Assembly: GCA_032173965.1 (NCBI GenBank) | Contig: CM063284.1 | Coordinates: 113,930,410-113,994,409, forward strand | Source: Sitta carolinensis | Lineage: Eukaryota; Chordata; Aves; Passeriformes; Sittidae | DNA length: 64,000 bases | Direction of reading: 5' to 3' | Shown here: positions 28,401 to 40,993 of the stretch, piece after piece | How the letters are laid out: the number at the start of each line of letters is the position of its first letter | Numbering within the stretch: the stretch's first letter is position 1 | Notes under the pieces: model-generated | Databases searched by the model: none | Told to the model about the DNA's origin: nothing | Seen by the model: only the letters and a program-made list of their open reading frames with translations | Translations under genes and position numbers: made by a program

Positions 28401-30842
28401 AATTGTATTTATGACTACAGCTCTTTCTTCTGTCTATATATGCCTTTGGCTCTTTCTGAAGATGGCATGTTTGTTCATTTAAATGTACTGAAGCTTATTT
28501 TGATGTTGCCAATTTGGGAACAGGATTCAGTCACTGCTTGCCTGGAAGCTTAGTCTTAGCACCTGATTTTGAAATTTGTAATTGGGCTGTATTGATACCT
28601 CTCTTGTGCTGTTTTAAACTGATTCTTGTCTGCCAACACGAGCAAGAGTTACATTTTGATTGTCGTGCAGATACATGTTGTGACTGCCTTTATACAGGTA
28701 TAATATTTACATATGATATTTTCTAATGCATTTGGTTTAAATATTTAGCTAGGAATAAAGGGCAATCATATGATATGCTAGAGCTGATCTGAGGTTTATG
28801 CAATCTTAGTTTTTGCAGTACTGGATAAATAGACATGGAGAAAGGAAAGGGGAGCTAGAGCTATGGAGGCATCAGTGAAGACTTTGAAACTCTGGACAGG
28901 GAAAATCATAATTTCAGATGGGAAGGATAAGGGATCAGCTCATGTTTCAGAGAATGAGAATAAAGACATGCCTGAGAAAGTGGGTTTCAGGGGGTGTTGA
29001 AGATTTGGATAGACTACAGACTGATATACTTCTCTCTTGGTCTTATTCTGCTGAACTATAGCATCTTTACATTTTGGACCACTTCATGATTTTCCTTACA
29101 GTCTTCTATTGGCCCTGACTTCCTGGGCTGTTGGGAAGAAGTAATAGAATAGATTCCTATTGTGAGGAAAAGGTAGTAATATTTTTGAGTTATTACTTAT
29201 ATCTGCATAGCACACACTTCAACAGCTGTCATAAAAGTGGTCAGACTTTGTATATCCCACCTACATGTTGTCCTTGGTACAACTGCACACAACAATGTGC
29301 TGTAAATTTTCACAAAGATTTCCACAGATGTGTTGAAATCATTAGAATGTGTTGAATTCATTAGAATAATAACTTCTGGTTTAAAAGGAAGAGCTTGCAT
29401 TACACTGCCTAAGTTTGAGACCCTCCTTTGAACTACTGAATATGTGTGATTGTCAAAACTTTCATAGACTTGAGAATTACTCACTTTTAAAGTCAAGTCA
29501 GGAAGGGAAGTGACCAGACATTACTATTTTCAGTGAGCTAGGAGTTGAAAGATTTTAGTGATAAATCACAGGAATTCAGGAATTTTATTTTTGGGGGGTT
29601 GGGTTAGATTATATTTTTTTTCATGAAAATAGCAAATCAAAATAAAAGTTGTTATTCAGTTCTTGTGAGATCCCACAAACAATTACAAACAATACAGTTT
29701 GTCAATTTTGAGATGTTTTGATGTTTGTGAGGTCTTCCGCTTTTATACTTCTTCCCATATCCAGGTCAAGGAGAAGCATGAGAGGCAGTCTTCACATGAC
29801 TGCTGAAGTAACTTTGAGATGATTCCTGTGCTTAACCAGTGTCTGACTGCATTATTATTACAAACACATCACTATAAATTGAGACGAGAAAGAATGAGGG
29901 AATAAAGGGAAAAGGAAATGACTGAACTCATATTTCTGAAAAAGCTCCAATAAAACAATTCTCAATGTGATGGAATTCTTGAAACTGCTTTGAAATCCCT
30001 ACTCCAGATTTATCTCTAGTGAAAATCTGAACTTGATAGTGTCCCGTTATATGTGAATTTGGCCACTAGCTTTAAACAAACCCATTTCATACCTCCACCC
30101 TTTCCTCTTAAATGTCCCTCCTTAAAATACACCACTTGCAAAAGGCTCATAATGTTCAGTTACCATGAAGAGATTTGTTTGTCAGTTTAGTAACTGATCA
30201 TCTAAACACAGCACATGGTGGTAAGATTAAAAATAAACCAACATAGCACTTTGACTAATACTTAGTCATTTCCGATCAACTTTTCTGTAAACATATGTTT
30301 ATTTTATGCTTTGCTTCTTGGACTGTGCATGTAAATACAATGTTTGTTGCAAAATTATTCTTAGATGGATACTTAGATTATAAGTTTTGGGGGACAACAG
30401 TCTTATTTTCAACCATTGCTTTATGAAGCACCAAATTGAAATTATTATTTACTGAAATTGTTTTAAAGAACAGTAAAAAACTGTTATAAAAATAGGAAAA
30501 AACTGTTCAAAAAAAAAAAAAAAAGATTTCAAAAAGGTCTGCTTTGAAAGGGTTTGGTTTTTTTGGTGGAAATCTTGAAATGCGAGGCATTTGAGAGATT
30601 TAGTTAAGTGTAATATATTTGGGTACAACTGTCCTGTGCCCATGCAAAGGACAGAATTGAGGTCCTTCAATGAAGGAACAGAGAACTTCCTTATCTGCCT
30701 AATGCTGTGCAGATACCATTAGAGCAAGGGTAGCTGGGGTTTATATCACTGAAATGCAACACACTGGGAATTATTCACACTAAGGTTATATAATTATTTT
30801 ATGGTTGTATAATTTTGAACATTTAAAGATCTAGGATTAGTT
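25451..30842. other. AT-rich intergenic DNA, no gene seen
   Basis: No supportable gene. It contains a TAA-type microsatellite at 27141-27211. The phrase near 27967 (ATGATTCTATGATTGATTCC) resembles a CR1 tail by itself, but no CR1 body precedes it. Confidence 0.5.
27141..27211. repeat. (TAA)n-type AT microsatellite
   Basis: About 70 nt made only of A and T, mostly ATA/TAA trinucleotides with short phase changes. A simple-sequence repeat. Confidence 0.9.
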
Positions 30843-30996
30843 GATGCCACAACCCCTGGAAGTATTCCAGTATAGGCTGCAGAGTTTTGTCCAATCTGGT
30901 CAAATAAAAGGTGTCCCTGCCTGTGGTAGGATGGTGGGAATTAGATGAGCTTTAAGGTCCCTTCCAACCTAAACCATTCTATCATTCCCTGATTCT
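30843..30996 (+). mobile_element. CR1 LINE, 3'-end fragment
   Basis: The phrases GGTGTCCCTGCC, then TTAGATGAGCTTTAAGGTCC, then CTTCCAACCTAAACCATTCT follow each other in the order of the CR1 3' end. The fragment ends in the TGATTC-type tail near 30990. It is heavily 5'-truncated, as is usual for CR1, and encodes nothing. Orientation is plus. Confidence 0.85.
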
Positions 30997-31493
30997 TGGT
31001 ATTTCCTAAATATGACTCCAAGCTGCAGTAGAAGTATGACAAACATGCTATTTAGCCAGGTACTAAATGAAAATTAATCTCTTTTACTTAGTCCTAGCGT
31101 GTTTTGTAATTTTAAAAATGACCTTCCAATTGTAGTTGTTGAGCACAGATTTTGAATTACTAAAGCAAGCTTTTTCTGTCTAGGTCTGCAAACCTGTAGA
31201 AGTTCAAGCCACTAGGTGTTTGGACTTCCAGTTGTCACAGTTTTCAATATATTTTATCAATTGTAATTTTAAAAGTTTTAATACTCTTTGTTTTGTGACC
31301 AAAAACATGTAACAAAAAAAGTAAAAATGTAGCTTGCAACTATATTGTATATTTGGATAGAAAATTATGTATTTGGGACTGCACTGTACAAGTATTAATG
31401 CATCAGTTAAATGTGAAGAATTCACATGACCTGCATTGCAAATTTGTGCTTTAGTTGGATGATGAACATAGAGATTTGGTCCAAATTGATACA

Positions 31494-31865
31494 GAGCTGG
31501 GGCTGTTCACCCTGGAGAAGACAAGGTTGTGTGAAGGTCTCAGAGCAGCCTTCCAGTACCTGAGCGGCCAGGGAGGGAATCTTCAGCAGGAGCTGTCGTG
31601 ACAGGACAAGGAGTGAGGGGTACAGCCTGAGAGAGGGGAAATTTAGGTTTGATTTTCGGAAGAAATATTTGCTGTGAGGGTGGTGGAACACTGGAACGGG
31701 TTTCCCAGGAAGGTGGTGGATGCCCCATGCCTGGAAACATTCAGGGCCACGTCGGATAAAGCCCTGAGCAGCCTGGTCTAGTGGGAGGTGTCTCTGCCTA
31801 TGGCAGGGGACCTGGGACTAGATGATCTTTACGGTCCCTTCCAACCCATTAACATTCTGTGATTA
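31494..31865 (+). mobile_element. CR1 LINE, 3' fragment (longest in window)
   Basis: The fragment starts in the GAGCTGGGGCTGTTCACCCT block and runs through GGTGGTGGAACACTGGAACG and GTGGATGCCCCATGCCTGG. It finishes with the block around GATGATCTTTACGGTCCC, ending ATTCTGTGATTA. All these blocks are in the order of avian CR1 3' sequence. It is a 5'-truncated, non-autonomous remnant, and the minus-strand frames across it are not genes. Confidence 0.9.
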
Positions 31866-34800
31866 AGTCTTCAGTCTCCCAGATGTCTTCAGAACCTGAA
31901 ATGAAGAACGGATGAGGAAACAGAGTTCAGAGCTGAGGACTTTAGGCCTCTGTTGTACACATGAAACAGAGCATTTAAAATATTTTATTTCTGTGGGGAA
32001 GTCTCCAAAAATAGGAATATGTGTCATATCAGACAGACATTTTATTCTTTAAGAATTACTACATTCCGCATTTGTAAACTGTGTCAGATATTGATCAACT
32101 TTAGTGGAGTTTTTTATAAGATATCATTTTTTAATCAGTGTCAATAAATGCTTGCCTTCTGTAGTACTACTGTAGTAAACAACCAATGTTTACACTAAAA
32201 ATGAATCTGTTAGTTGCCTTAAGAGTTATAAATAAATAAATATTTACAACCATACTCAGTTGCAACTTCAGATTAGTAATGCCACAGATACATTGTCAGG
32301 TTCATTGGATACGTTGTATCCGAAACCCAAAAGCCTATGTTTGGATAACACTTGTTATGCAATTGTTATCCTAGACTTTGTTTTTCAAAACAAATAAATT
32401 AGTCACATGTGCAAAAGAATGTGTGAAAACCAGAAAAATCTGGTAGAATTAGACCCATTAGTATTTTTTTAAAAAAATCTAGATGGAAAAATAACATTTA
32501 CATAGTAATGGGAAATGTCTTTGACTTCATGCACAATGTTATGGATACTTAAAACCTGGAGGGAGAATAGTATTTTAATAAAACCTTTGCTACTAATAGA
32601 AAGCTTCTCTCTTCTTACATTTCATCTTGAAATAAGAATGTAGTACTACGAATTAAGGAAAAATCCAACCAGCTACTTCGAAGAGCTTGTAGAATTGAGG
32701 TGATGATGAGTGTTAGATAAGAAAATTCAGCACAAGATTGAGATAGAGATGGACAAATGCCAAGATAAACCAGTAACATTATACAGAGATAATGTATCCC
32801 TTTTTTCATAGATCTACACTTATTCACCTTGGGATACTCCCAATTATTTTTAGGACCTTACTCATTTCCTAGATGACAGATTAGAGATGTTACATTGTCA
32901 AATCCCAGTGACTAGTGAAGGAAAGTTATGGAAAACCCCTTCTGCTTTCTTTAGTCTCCTAGAAAATAACTGTCATGTCTCCAGTCTTCTAGTCTGAGGT
33001 CAAGAAATGTCCAGCATTTGAAATCAAATTAAATAAGTTTGTCCATCCAAGAGTCACAGTAAATGTACTAAAGACCTTGTATGAAAATATTATTTGAAAA
33101 AGGCCATGCAGATACTGTTTATTATTCTTAGTAAGCAAGGTGATTACATGTTTCAACTTTCACCTTTAAACCAGAAATTGTAATAGCCAACCTTGAGCAA
33201 AATAATCTCATCACCAAAAATATGCTATTGTAACAATATCTTTAATGTATTTTTTAAAACTAAATTTAAAAAGGAAAATTTACTTTAGTGTCATCTGCAC
33301 CTCAATTTCTTCTCTGGAGCTAAAGGAAATTTTACAAAGGAGTTGAAATCTCTTTATATTTGGAAAGTAGATGTCTGTAAAAATATGAGTAAGAATCAAA
33401 AGGCAAAATATTTTATTGAAAATATATGCAGCTTGAAACAATGATTTTGAAAGAAGAGTAGCATTAATTAAGGAACATCTACTGAAAACATCAGTACAGT
33501 CTCAAAAGGAAAATCTCAATCTGAATAAAAAATTTTTATAGGGAGACTTAGATGTCTGCAGCACTGAACTGCCACTTATTTTTTATATCATTCATGCAAA
33601 CAACTCTGCTGTTTTTCAGAAGGATTTTGCTCAGTGTCTCAGAGCAGCCTTCAGCACATATTCCCTGCACAGAACAGATGTTCTTATTTTCTGTGGTTTG
33701 TAAAGTGCTAATCATTTTATAGAAACTTACAGAGCTGGCAGTCTCACTCACTTTAGATGTGACAGAAAAGAAAGCAGTAAACAAAAGATGTTAAGGGGAA
33801 GGAAAGTCAGAGGATGTGATTATAAGATGTAGTAATGCAGGAACGCTTGACCTTGGCACTGAAGTACTAAAAATTGCAAATCAAAACTCATTCGTGCATG
33901 AAAAAAAATCATTTTTCAATTAGAAATTGTCTTTAGATGAGGTCACATTGTGTCTTTAGGTGTTTTTAAAAATAAAAATCCTGACCTTAACCTTTTAATT
34001 GATTACTCTCCTGTATGAAAAATGGCAGTTAAAAAAAAATCGAAAAGCTGTTTGACTGATGGAAGTCTCTATGTTCTTTATGAAATAACAGACTGCAAAG
34101 GGGAGTGACAAACAGAAATATGTAATGCAAAAAGGGAAAAGGAGATATTTCTACTTTATCTTCCCCGTAGCCTGCTGTAATTTGTCCCATAAGAAGCAGA
34201 TCCTACAGGACCTTTCTGCACATGAATCATATTGACATCATGAGGGTTATTTTTAATAATTTTCAAAGCTCTCTCACAGGGAAGGCTTTGGTTTTCTGCT
34301 ATGAATGGATAGTTGGATCAGAACTTTTCCCACTCACTATAAAATGCCACCCCAAAAAATACCTGCATCAACATCTCTGAGGATAAAAGATAGTAACATT
34401 TTATTATTTTAATGCTTATAGATAGCCTTTCTTTCATATAAGACACTGAATTTTTTTCCTCTATACATTCCAAAACATTGTACACTGTCAGAATATTGCA
34501 GGTACTTCAAGAGTATGAGGGTCTTTTTACTTTTCACATAAATAATTTTGCATGATTTTGTGAAAAATTCTCTTTTACAGAGACTAACATTTGACACTAA
34601 CTTGTGGTCTGTTAAAGGTTAAGAAAAATGCTGTTCTTAAAAGTATTATTTTTCCCTTTTATGGATGAGCACCAGGCTTTAAGACATCAGTGTAAATAGA
34701 GTTTCCTGTTCCAGGGAAGTTTGGCTACTGCAGGAGCCCAAAGGTCCTTTGGGAAAAGCTTGATAGGAACTATGAGTTGAATGTGACCTGAGGCTCCAGG

Positions 34801-35929
34801 AACCAAAGAGCCAGAACTGAGGGAAACACATTTCACAGCCCTTTTGTGCAATCTTAAGTCCCACAAGCACTTCTGGGAAAGTAAACCCTTCATCATACAC
34901 ACAACATTTCTTGCTAGATGAGTACTTATGCTAATGGCTTTTAGAAATCATTCTGTTATCTGTAGATCTGTGACTTCTTTCCTTGAAGCTTGCTGCAACT
35001 CCAAAAAAAATCAGCAGATTTGCAGGAACGCTGAACATTTCTCCATGGCTGGTAGGCATTGTGCAATATCCAGTCCAAATAATGCAGTTTTACATTCAAC
35101 ACTTTTAGAAATTTTCTGAAGAAAGTAGACTTGAATTCTTACATGAATTCTGTCCATTAGAATTGGTAATTTATCAGAACTATGTATTTGCTTATTCACA
35201 ACTCAGTGTGTCATTTTTTTCTCCTCCTTTTCTTTCCCTCTCCCATTAAAGCTGGGCAGAATTCATGTGTGTGAAGTAGGAAGAAGCAAAGCAAACTGGG
35301 CAGGGGAAATGATTTACTGTGATGCAGAGCAACCACCACACTTCTATGTTAACAAGGTTGCTTGTGTGAATACCACTTGGTGCTGCATTTTTTTCTTCAC
35401 TTGACCAAGTTTGAATTGGAACTCTGCCACAGATTTTCCAATATGACATGAAATGAATCATACAACCTCTAACTCTCCTCTTTATCATTTTAAAAGGAGT
35501 AATAACACTCAGTGGGTTGTTTTGTTTTGCTGGATGTGTTTTGGAAAACAAAGGCATTATCTCCTGTCTCTGAAAGTACTGCTGTAATGCAAATAATTGA
35601 AACATTAAAATAATTTGGAATGTTTGAGGCACAACATTTAATTGTTTATTTAATGTTTCCACTTGCTTTCTTAGTTCTTTTAGCATTATCAAAAAATAAT
35701 TATTCAAAAATTACATTATTAAAAACTCAAAATTATTTTAAATAAGTAAAAGCAGATAAATTACATTAATTGAAGGGGATTGAAATAAAGAAATGTATTG
35801 CAACTTTTCTTCATGACTACTCTTTGTGTTGTAAGAAGCTGTCCTTTAGAAGCCTGGAGAATAACTTGCATCACTAGAAATCAATTCTGTTAGATTACCT
35901 AAATTTTATAATGCTGAAATTAAACAATT

Positions 35930-35933
<4 letters not shown>

Positions 35934-35962
<29 letters not shown>
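35934..35962. repeat. Poly(T) run, 29 nt
   Basis: An uninterrupted run of 29 T with no recognisable transposon body on either side. Confidence 0.85.
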
Positions 35963-36405
35963 GTGACCTAAACTTTAAAAACTAATGTTCTCTCTCGTTC
36001 TCCAAGCTTTGGGTATGTTTGGCAGTTTTCTATGAGGATTATTCTTGTGAAAAAAAACATTGGGTGTGTGCCTTCTAAAGACTCAGTAAATCAACAAAGC
36101 TATACATAGCACAGTCTGATGTAGTTACCAGCTGATGTTTCTGCAAAGACACTCGAAATGAGAGAGGAAATTCCAAACTTCCTTATTATTCCAACATGCT
36201 GAGCTTGCTAGTCAATAAAAGATTTCCAAGTCTTATTTAGTATATTGGTGGCATTTGGCTGGTTCCAGCGGCAGGTATCCTTTGTTTCCTGCTCTTTGTT
36301 AGCTATTAACTTTTTATTAGAGTTGCATTTCTGAAACACTCCATTTTTATTATATGAGGTATAGCAGTCAAGCTATTTCCATTTAAGCATCCCAGCTACA
36401 TCCTC

Positions 36406-36483
36406 TTTTGCCTGCTAGCAGGCAAAACTAAAATTATTATAAGAAATACTGCTTTCTTTTTCCTGTTAGCAGAAAGCAGTATT
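36406..36483. repeat. Two adjacent palindromes/hairpins
   Basis: A perfect 22-nt palindrome occupies 36406-36427 (half-site TTTTGCCTGCT). Seventeen bases later, a second inverted repeat has perfect 13-nt arms at 36445-36457 and 36471-36483 (AATACTGCTTTCT and its complement) around a 13-nt loop. The loop includes GTTAGCAG, which resembles the centre of the first palindrome. Function is unknown. Confidence 0.8.
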
Positions 36484-39400
36484 ACACATAATAGTTTCAT
36501 GGAGAGTGTGCCTCTTTTGTATATGGCATTTGGAGACCTTTTCCTTCAGGATCTTATTAAAGAATATTGAATGCAAAGGGGACATTAATTCTAAATGTTG
36601 CATATCTTTGGATTTCTCTTTCCAAGCTTTTGTTCACGTCTTCACAAGTCGGTCAGCTTCTGCAAAACCAGGCAATCTGAGGTAAAGAATAATGAAAAAA
36701 AGAGAAACAAATCAGGTTGACAGGAAAGAAATGTGGTTAGTAATTTCATAAAAAATCTCTGTTGTTATAATGAAGAATAAAACAAAAGCAAAATGAGTAT
36801 ATTCATGTTAGTGGTTAGAATGGTCATGTGATTAAGTATATCCCCTTTGACTAGAATGGGCATATAGTTAAAGTAAGAAAAGTATCATTCTATTTCTAAC
36901 ACACGAAATGTGTGTGAAAAAATGCTAAACAATAGCCACTTGGATATGGCTAAAACATCAAAGAAAAGTGACAGGCAAAGAGTTAGATAGATAGCAGAGC
37001 AGACACTAAAAGAGAGATTTAGTGGTAGCCTATCTCTTACCTGGAAGGAAAATAATTGTATAAATAATTTTGGTATTTAGCTCCCACCTTTGCTCTCTGG
37101 GGTGTAATTTTCAGCTCTGTGCTAGGCCAGGGTATCAGCACATTCCCAGCTGTGTAACTGTCAGCCAAGCACATGTTCCTTTTTGCATCCTTTTTTTTTA
37201 TCTTGTTTAATAGCTGTGACTCCATTTTAAAAACAACTTTGTTTTATTTTGTGCGTAAAGGTGTTATCAGCACCTTGGACTCAAATTAAGATTTTGAGAT
37301 AAGAGAGTTAGGATATATTAGAAGACATGGAATGGTATTGACAGAATTTTCCCTTCAAAAATGCAGGGGCAGTTTAATTTTCAGACAGAAAACATCCTAG
37401 AATTGTTGTCATGGCAAAAATTAAAGGCTCTGTAAGCTAACTGTTAGATTCTTCTTGCTAACTTATCCTGTGGATAGCTCATTTCCATTTCCTTTTATTT
37501 TAGTCCTTCTCAGATTTAAAAGCAAAACATTCCTTTTCAATTTTATCAGGCAGAAGAGCAGTTAGTACCTTTGTGGTTAGTTTTGATGTTATTGATATAG
37601 GTGCTCCAAAATAAACAACAAATTCCTGAAGTTGGAAGCTTTTCAGGATTCTGTGTATGCATTGCAATCCTGGATAAAAGCATGTTTGGCTAAACCTGCT
37701 TATCTTTTATGCAGATAATCTGGTTGGAATTGCTATACAACATTGTTGCCAGGTATTTCTGAAGCAGGAACGTACATACATTGTTCATAAACTCCTCAGA
37801 TTAAAATTCAGTAATCTCCCGCTTAAACAGCCCTAGAACAAGTTCTTTATCAGAAAATCATACCAAACAATAACGCTTGTCAGAGTTCAAGAAAGCAGCA
37901 TTTGATCATGAGAGTCCAATTTAAAAGCTGTTTTTCATAACTGTGTTATTTATTGAAGCAGAGCAGAAAGACTTCTGCAGAGAATCTTAACCTGTCAGGT
38001 TCCATGATACTTGCAGAAAATATTTTGTTTGATTCCTACTCCTTAAACAGAACCTTCTGTAAACTGCTCCTGTATTAATAGATAATAGAAAATAAATCCT
38101 GTAGATTTTTACTGTTCCATTTTCACACTGTTTTTTATAAATCTGTTACCAAATATTTCATGTCATGCTTGGTCACAGACAGATTCTTCAGGGAATGGGT
38201 GTTTGAGCATAACAGCCTAAAAAATGAAGCTATCCATAACCTACTTTGGGCCACCATGGTGCTTCTGCAGCTTGAGAGAAATTAGCTATGTATTTTAAAA
38301 ACTTACTGGTAATTAATCTTCTGCATTTCATCACCTGGGAAACTGAGCTCCCTTTACTCCTTCAAAGATGCAGTGTGTGTTTTCTTATTTCCATATTGGT
38401 GTAAAATAAACAAAATTCTTAAATGTGCTGTCTCAAAATCAGTTTCATCTGTTTCAACAATAGCTGCTGTGTATTTGAGATATTTGCAGTTAAACTCATC
38501 AATTACTTGATTCCAAATATCTGAGGGTAGTAGGCTAAAATAAAATTCAAACATAAAGCCATAGGATTTGGTCAGAGCCGTGTTTTTATGTGGACTGTTG
38601 CATTGGTCTCTAGCAAATGGAAAAAGCAATGATTGGTGTTGAGAACATACCTGCTTAAGTATAGATAGCAGTGAATTGATAAAACTGTGACAATTATCAG
38701 AACTTTTTTGTTTTTTAATTGCTGTACTCACAAATTTTTGGAACCATTCTTGGTGTGCTCTGGGTAAAAAAAACCAAAACATTTTGTCTGGAAGAGAACT
38801 AAAAAGTCTCCCTATAAATTTCTATACAGTAAATCAGGTTGGTATCCCTTCTAGTCAACAGTATCCTGAATGCCAGTATAATTTTCTATCATACTTATTC
38901 TTATGCATCCATCTTCTGAAAAATATTACTTTTTCCGATTTACAGTTAAACCATCACAGGCCATTTTCTTTTCTTTGATTCCTCTAATTATGGGAAGCAT
39001 GAGAATGCTGACCTTCCCTTTCCTCACCCTCTTCATTGTACATCAGAAGCTGGTATTTTTATCTGCTGCAGTTCAGACAACGTCAAAGTGGAGGGGATCA
39101 AAAAAAAGAGAAAAAGAAAAACAATAACTAGGGCTGTCTGCCCATCCTTCCACTGTGTGAACAGGGAGGGTCAGAGGCAGTACTTTTACTGGGATAGGTT
39201 TTCACAAGACTTAACAAATTAAAAAAAATATTGTTTTGATACCTCAGTAAATGGAGTGATTTTGTGGAGGACACTTTTAGAAGCGCTTCTCAGTTATGCT
39301 TTACTGTACATAAAACTGGCACCAATGAAAGAAATCTTTTTGTTTTAAGTACAAATACTAATGCAAATAAGGCTTTGGATACTAATACTCATTCATTAGC

Positions 39401-40416
39401 ACAGTTTTAGAGTCCTGTTTTAAAAGTTTGGCAGATTGAGCTGAACATATTTTAGTGCTGTGAGTTTCTCATTAATTGAATTTCTGTATATATTTGTTAG
39501 ACAGTGTTCTGTGTTTAATGTCTGTGGCTGTTCATCATCATGTGGAGTAGAAAAATTGTACCTATTTCCCCAAATTCTTAATAACATGAAAACTAGTTCT
39601 ACTGTTATTTTACCATTTGATGATAATCAGGCTTTTGGGGAGGTGTTGTGTTTGTGATTCAGTATGAATGCATCTTTTCATTACTTTGTTGAGATTTTTT
39701 TTAACTCTTCTAAAATGTGTGTCTAAAATGGTAGTTATACATTAAGGTATAAGGTAACTTCAAAGACAGCTTTAAGAAACACGGGTTTAAATTTTCTTTA
39801 TCTCTGTCACAAAGTTTATTTGTTGATTCTGAAGGAATTAAATTGATAAATGCAGTGCTCAGGTAGCACCCAGTGACATTTTAACCCGGGTTCAAAGCTT
39901 CTCTTGTGGTCCAGCTCCTCAAAGAACCTTTGATGTTCTTACATTCATTCACCCCTCACTTGCTATTGTCTTAAGTATTTACCTTCTGGAGTTTATTTAG
40001 GGATGGCATTCTAGGATGTAGCAGTGTATCTTAAAACAAAACTGTGGTAGGATAGAGATCCTTAGAGAGATTTTGCTTACCTGAAATCTGTCATGTACTT
40101 ACATGTAAATTGCAAGGTCAATCCTAAACCTGTATGATTCTGGATCATTAAATGGGAGGAAAAACTCTATATTTCCATGAAAGATATTTCTGTCATTTTC
40201 TTTTTGGTATAGTTTTCAAATTTGAGTATTGATTTTAACTTTTCTTAACTTCAACACTTGAGTTAGAAAAAAAGTATTTGAAATATAAAGTTTTCAGAAT
40301 ATACTTACTTTGTGTAGCCCTTATAATTTTAAATATTAGTTTTTCACAGCTTTATGTGAGTAATTAGTAACATGAGTGTGCAAAAGACTTATTCTGATCT
40401 GTTCACTGGAAACACT

Positions 40417-40439
40417 AAATACCTCATGATGAGGTATTT
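40417..40439. repeat. 23-nt inverted repeat
   Basis: Perfect 11-nt arms (AAATACCTCAT and its complement) around a single central base. Another small hairpin with perfect 11-nt arms lies at 41879-41902. Both are short enough to be chance events in AT-rich DNA. Confidence 0.6.
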
Positions 40440-40860
40440 GATATCAAAGCTGACTGGAACTTCATCGCAAGGCTGACCAATGGGACTGATGGACATTATG
40501 CATGAGGTTGAAAATTAAACTAGGAAGAAGCAGTATGATCTGAGCATGCAATGTAAAATCAGAACTGGACAGTTACAGTGTTTTCTCAAAGGGAATACAG
40601 CCAAGAGATTGTTTGCATAATTCCTGGGTATAAAATCTATTTAATCTATTTTATTTTACAAATGTTCCTTTTCCAATCCCTAAATGAACAAGGCTGTATT
40701 ATGATATTGAGGTGGTAAAATAAGGATTTAAATATAAATGAAGATAAATTAGCAAGTTCTAAAGTCAAAGGTAAATATTAGCATAATTTTTCATTTTTCA
40801 TTTCATTCAGAAAAGGCTAGAAGAACCTTCAGGGGCTGACTAGTGTTCTTCCCCCTGTCA

Positions 40861-40993
40861 GGTTGCCCAGACAGGCTGTGGAGTCTCCATCCTGAACAAC
40901 AGGCTCTAGGTGGCTGTGCTCGAGCAGGAGAGTTGGAAATCAGATGTCCTCCAGAGGCCCCATCCAGCCTCAACCATTCTGTGATTCCATGAC
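40861..40993 (+). mobile_element. CR1 LINE, 3'-end fragment (variant subfamily)
   Basis: It starts with GGTTGCCCAGACAGGCTGTG, continues as GAGTCTCCATCCT, CTCTAGGTGGCTGTGCTCGA and ATGTCCTCCAGAGG, and ends CTCAACCATTCTGTGATTCC. This is the order of a CR1 3' end, of a subfamily different from the fragments near 31 kb. The middle appears shortened. It is noncoding. Confidence 0.85.

Larger units (their letters stand above)
31866..40860. other. AT-rich intergenic DNA, no gene seen
   Basis: No coding gene is supported. Two minus-strand frames of 153 codons (35246-35707) and 142 codons (38354-38782) are the longest; neither has a recognisable domain, and one or so frames of this length is expected by chance in this much AT-rich DNA. 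The stretch also holds a 29-nt T run and a pair of palindromes at 36.4 kb. Confidence 0.5.

Noticed and set aside
31422..31740. Minus-strand frames over 31.4-31.7 kb
   Set aside because: They are antisense to a CR1 3'-end fragment and are noncoding.
35246..35707. 153-codon minus-strand frame
   Set aside because: No recognisable domain or motif; the length is within chance expectation.
38354..38782. 142-codon minus-strand frame with a pyrimidine-tract/CAG just inside its start
   Set aside because: It has protein-like composition, but no recognised family, no promoter, no partner exon seen and no CpG context. About one frame this long is expected by chance in 64 kb of AT-rich DNA. A protein search would decide it.
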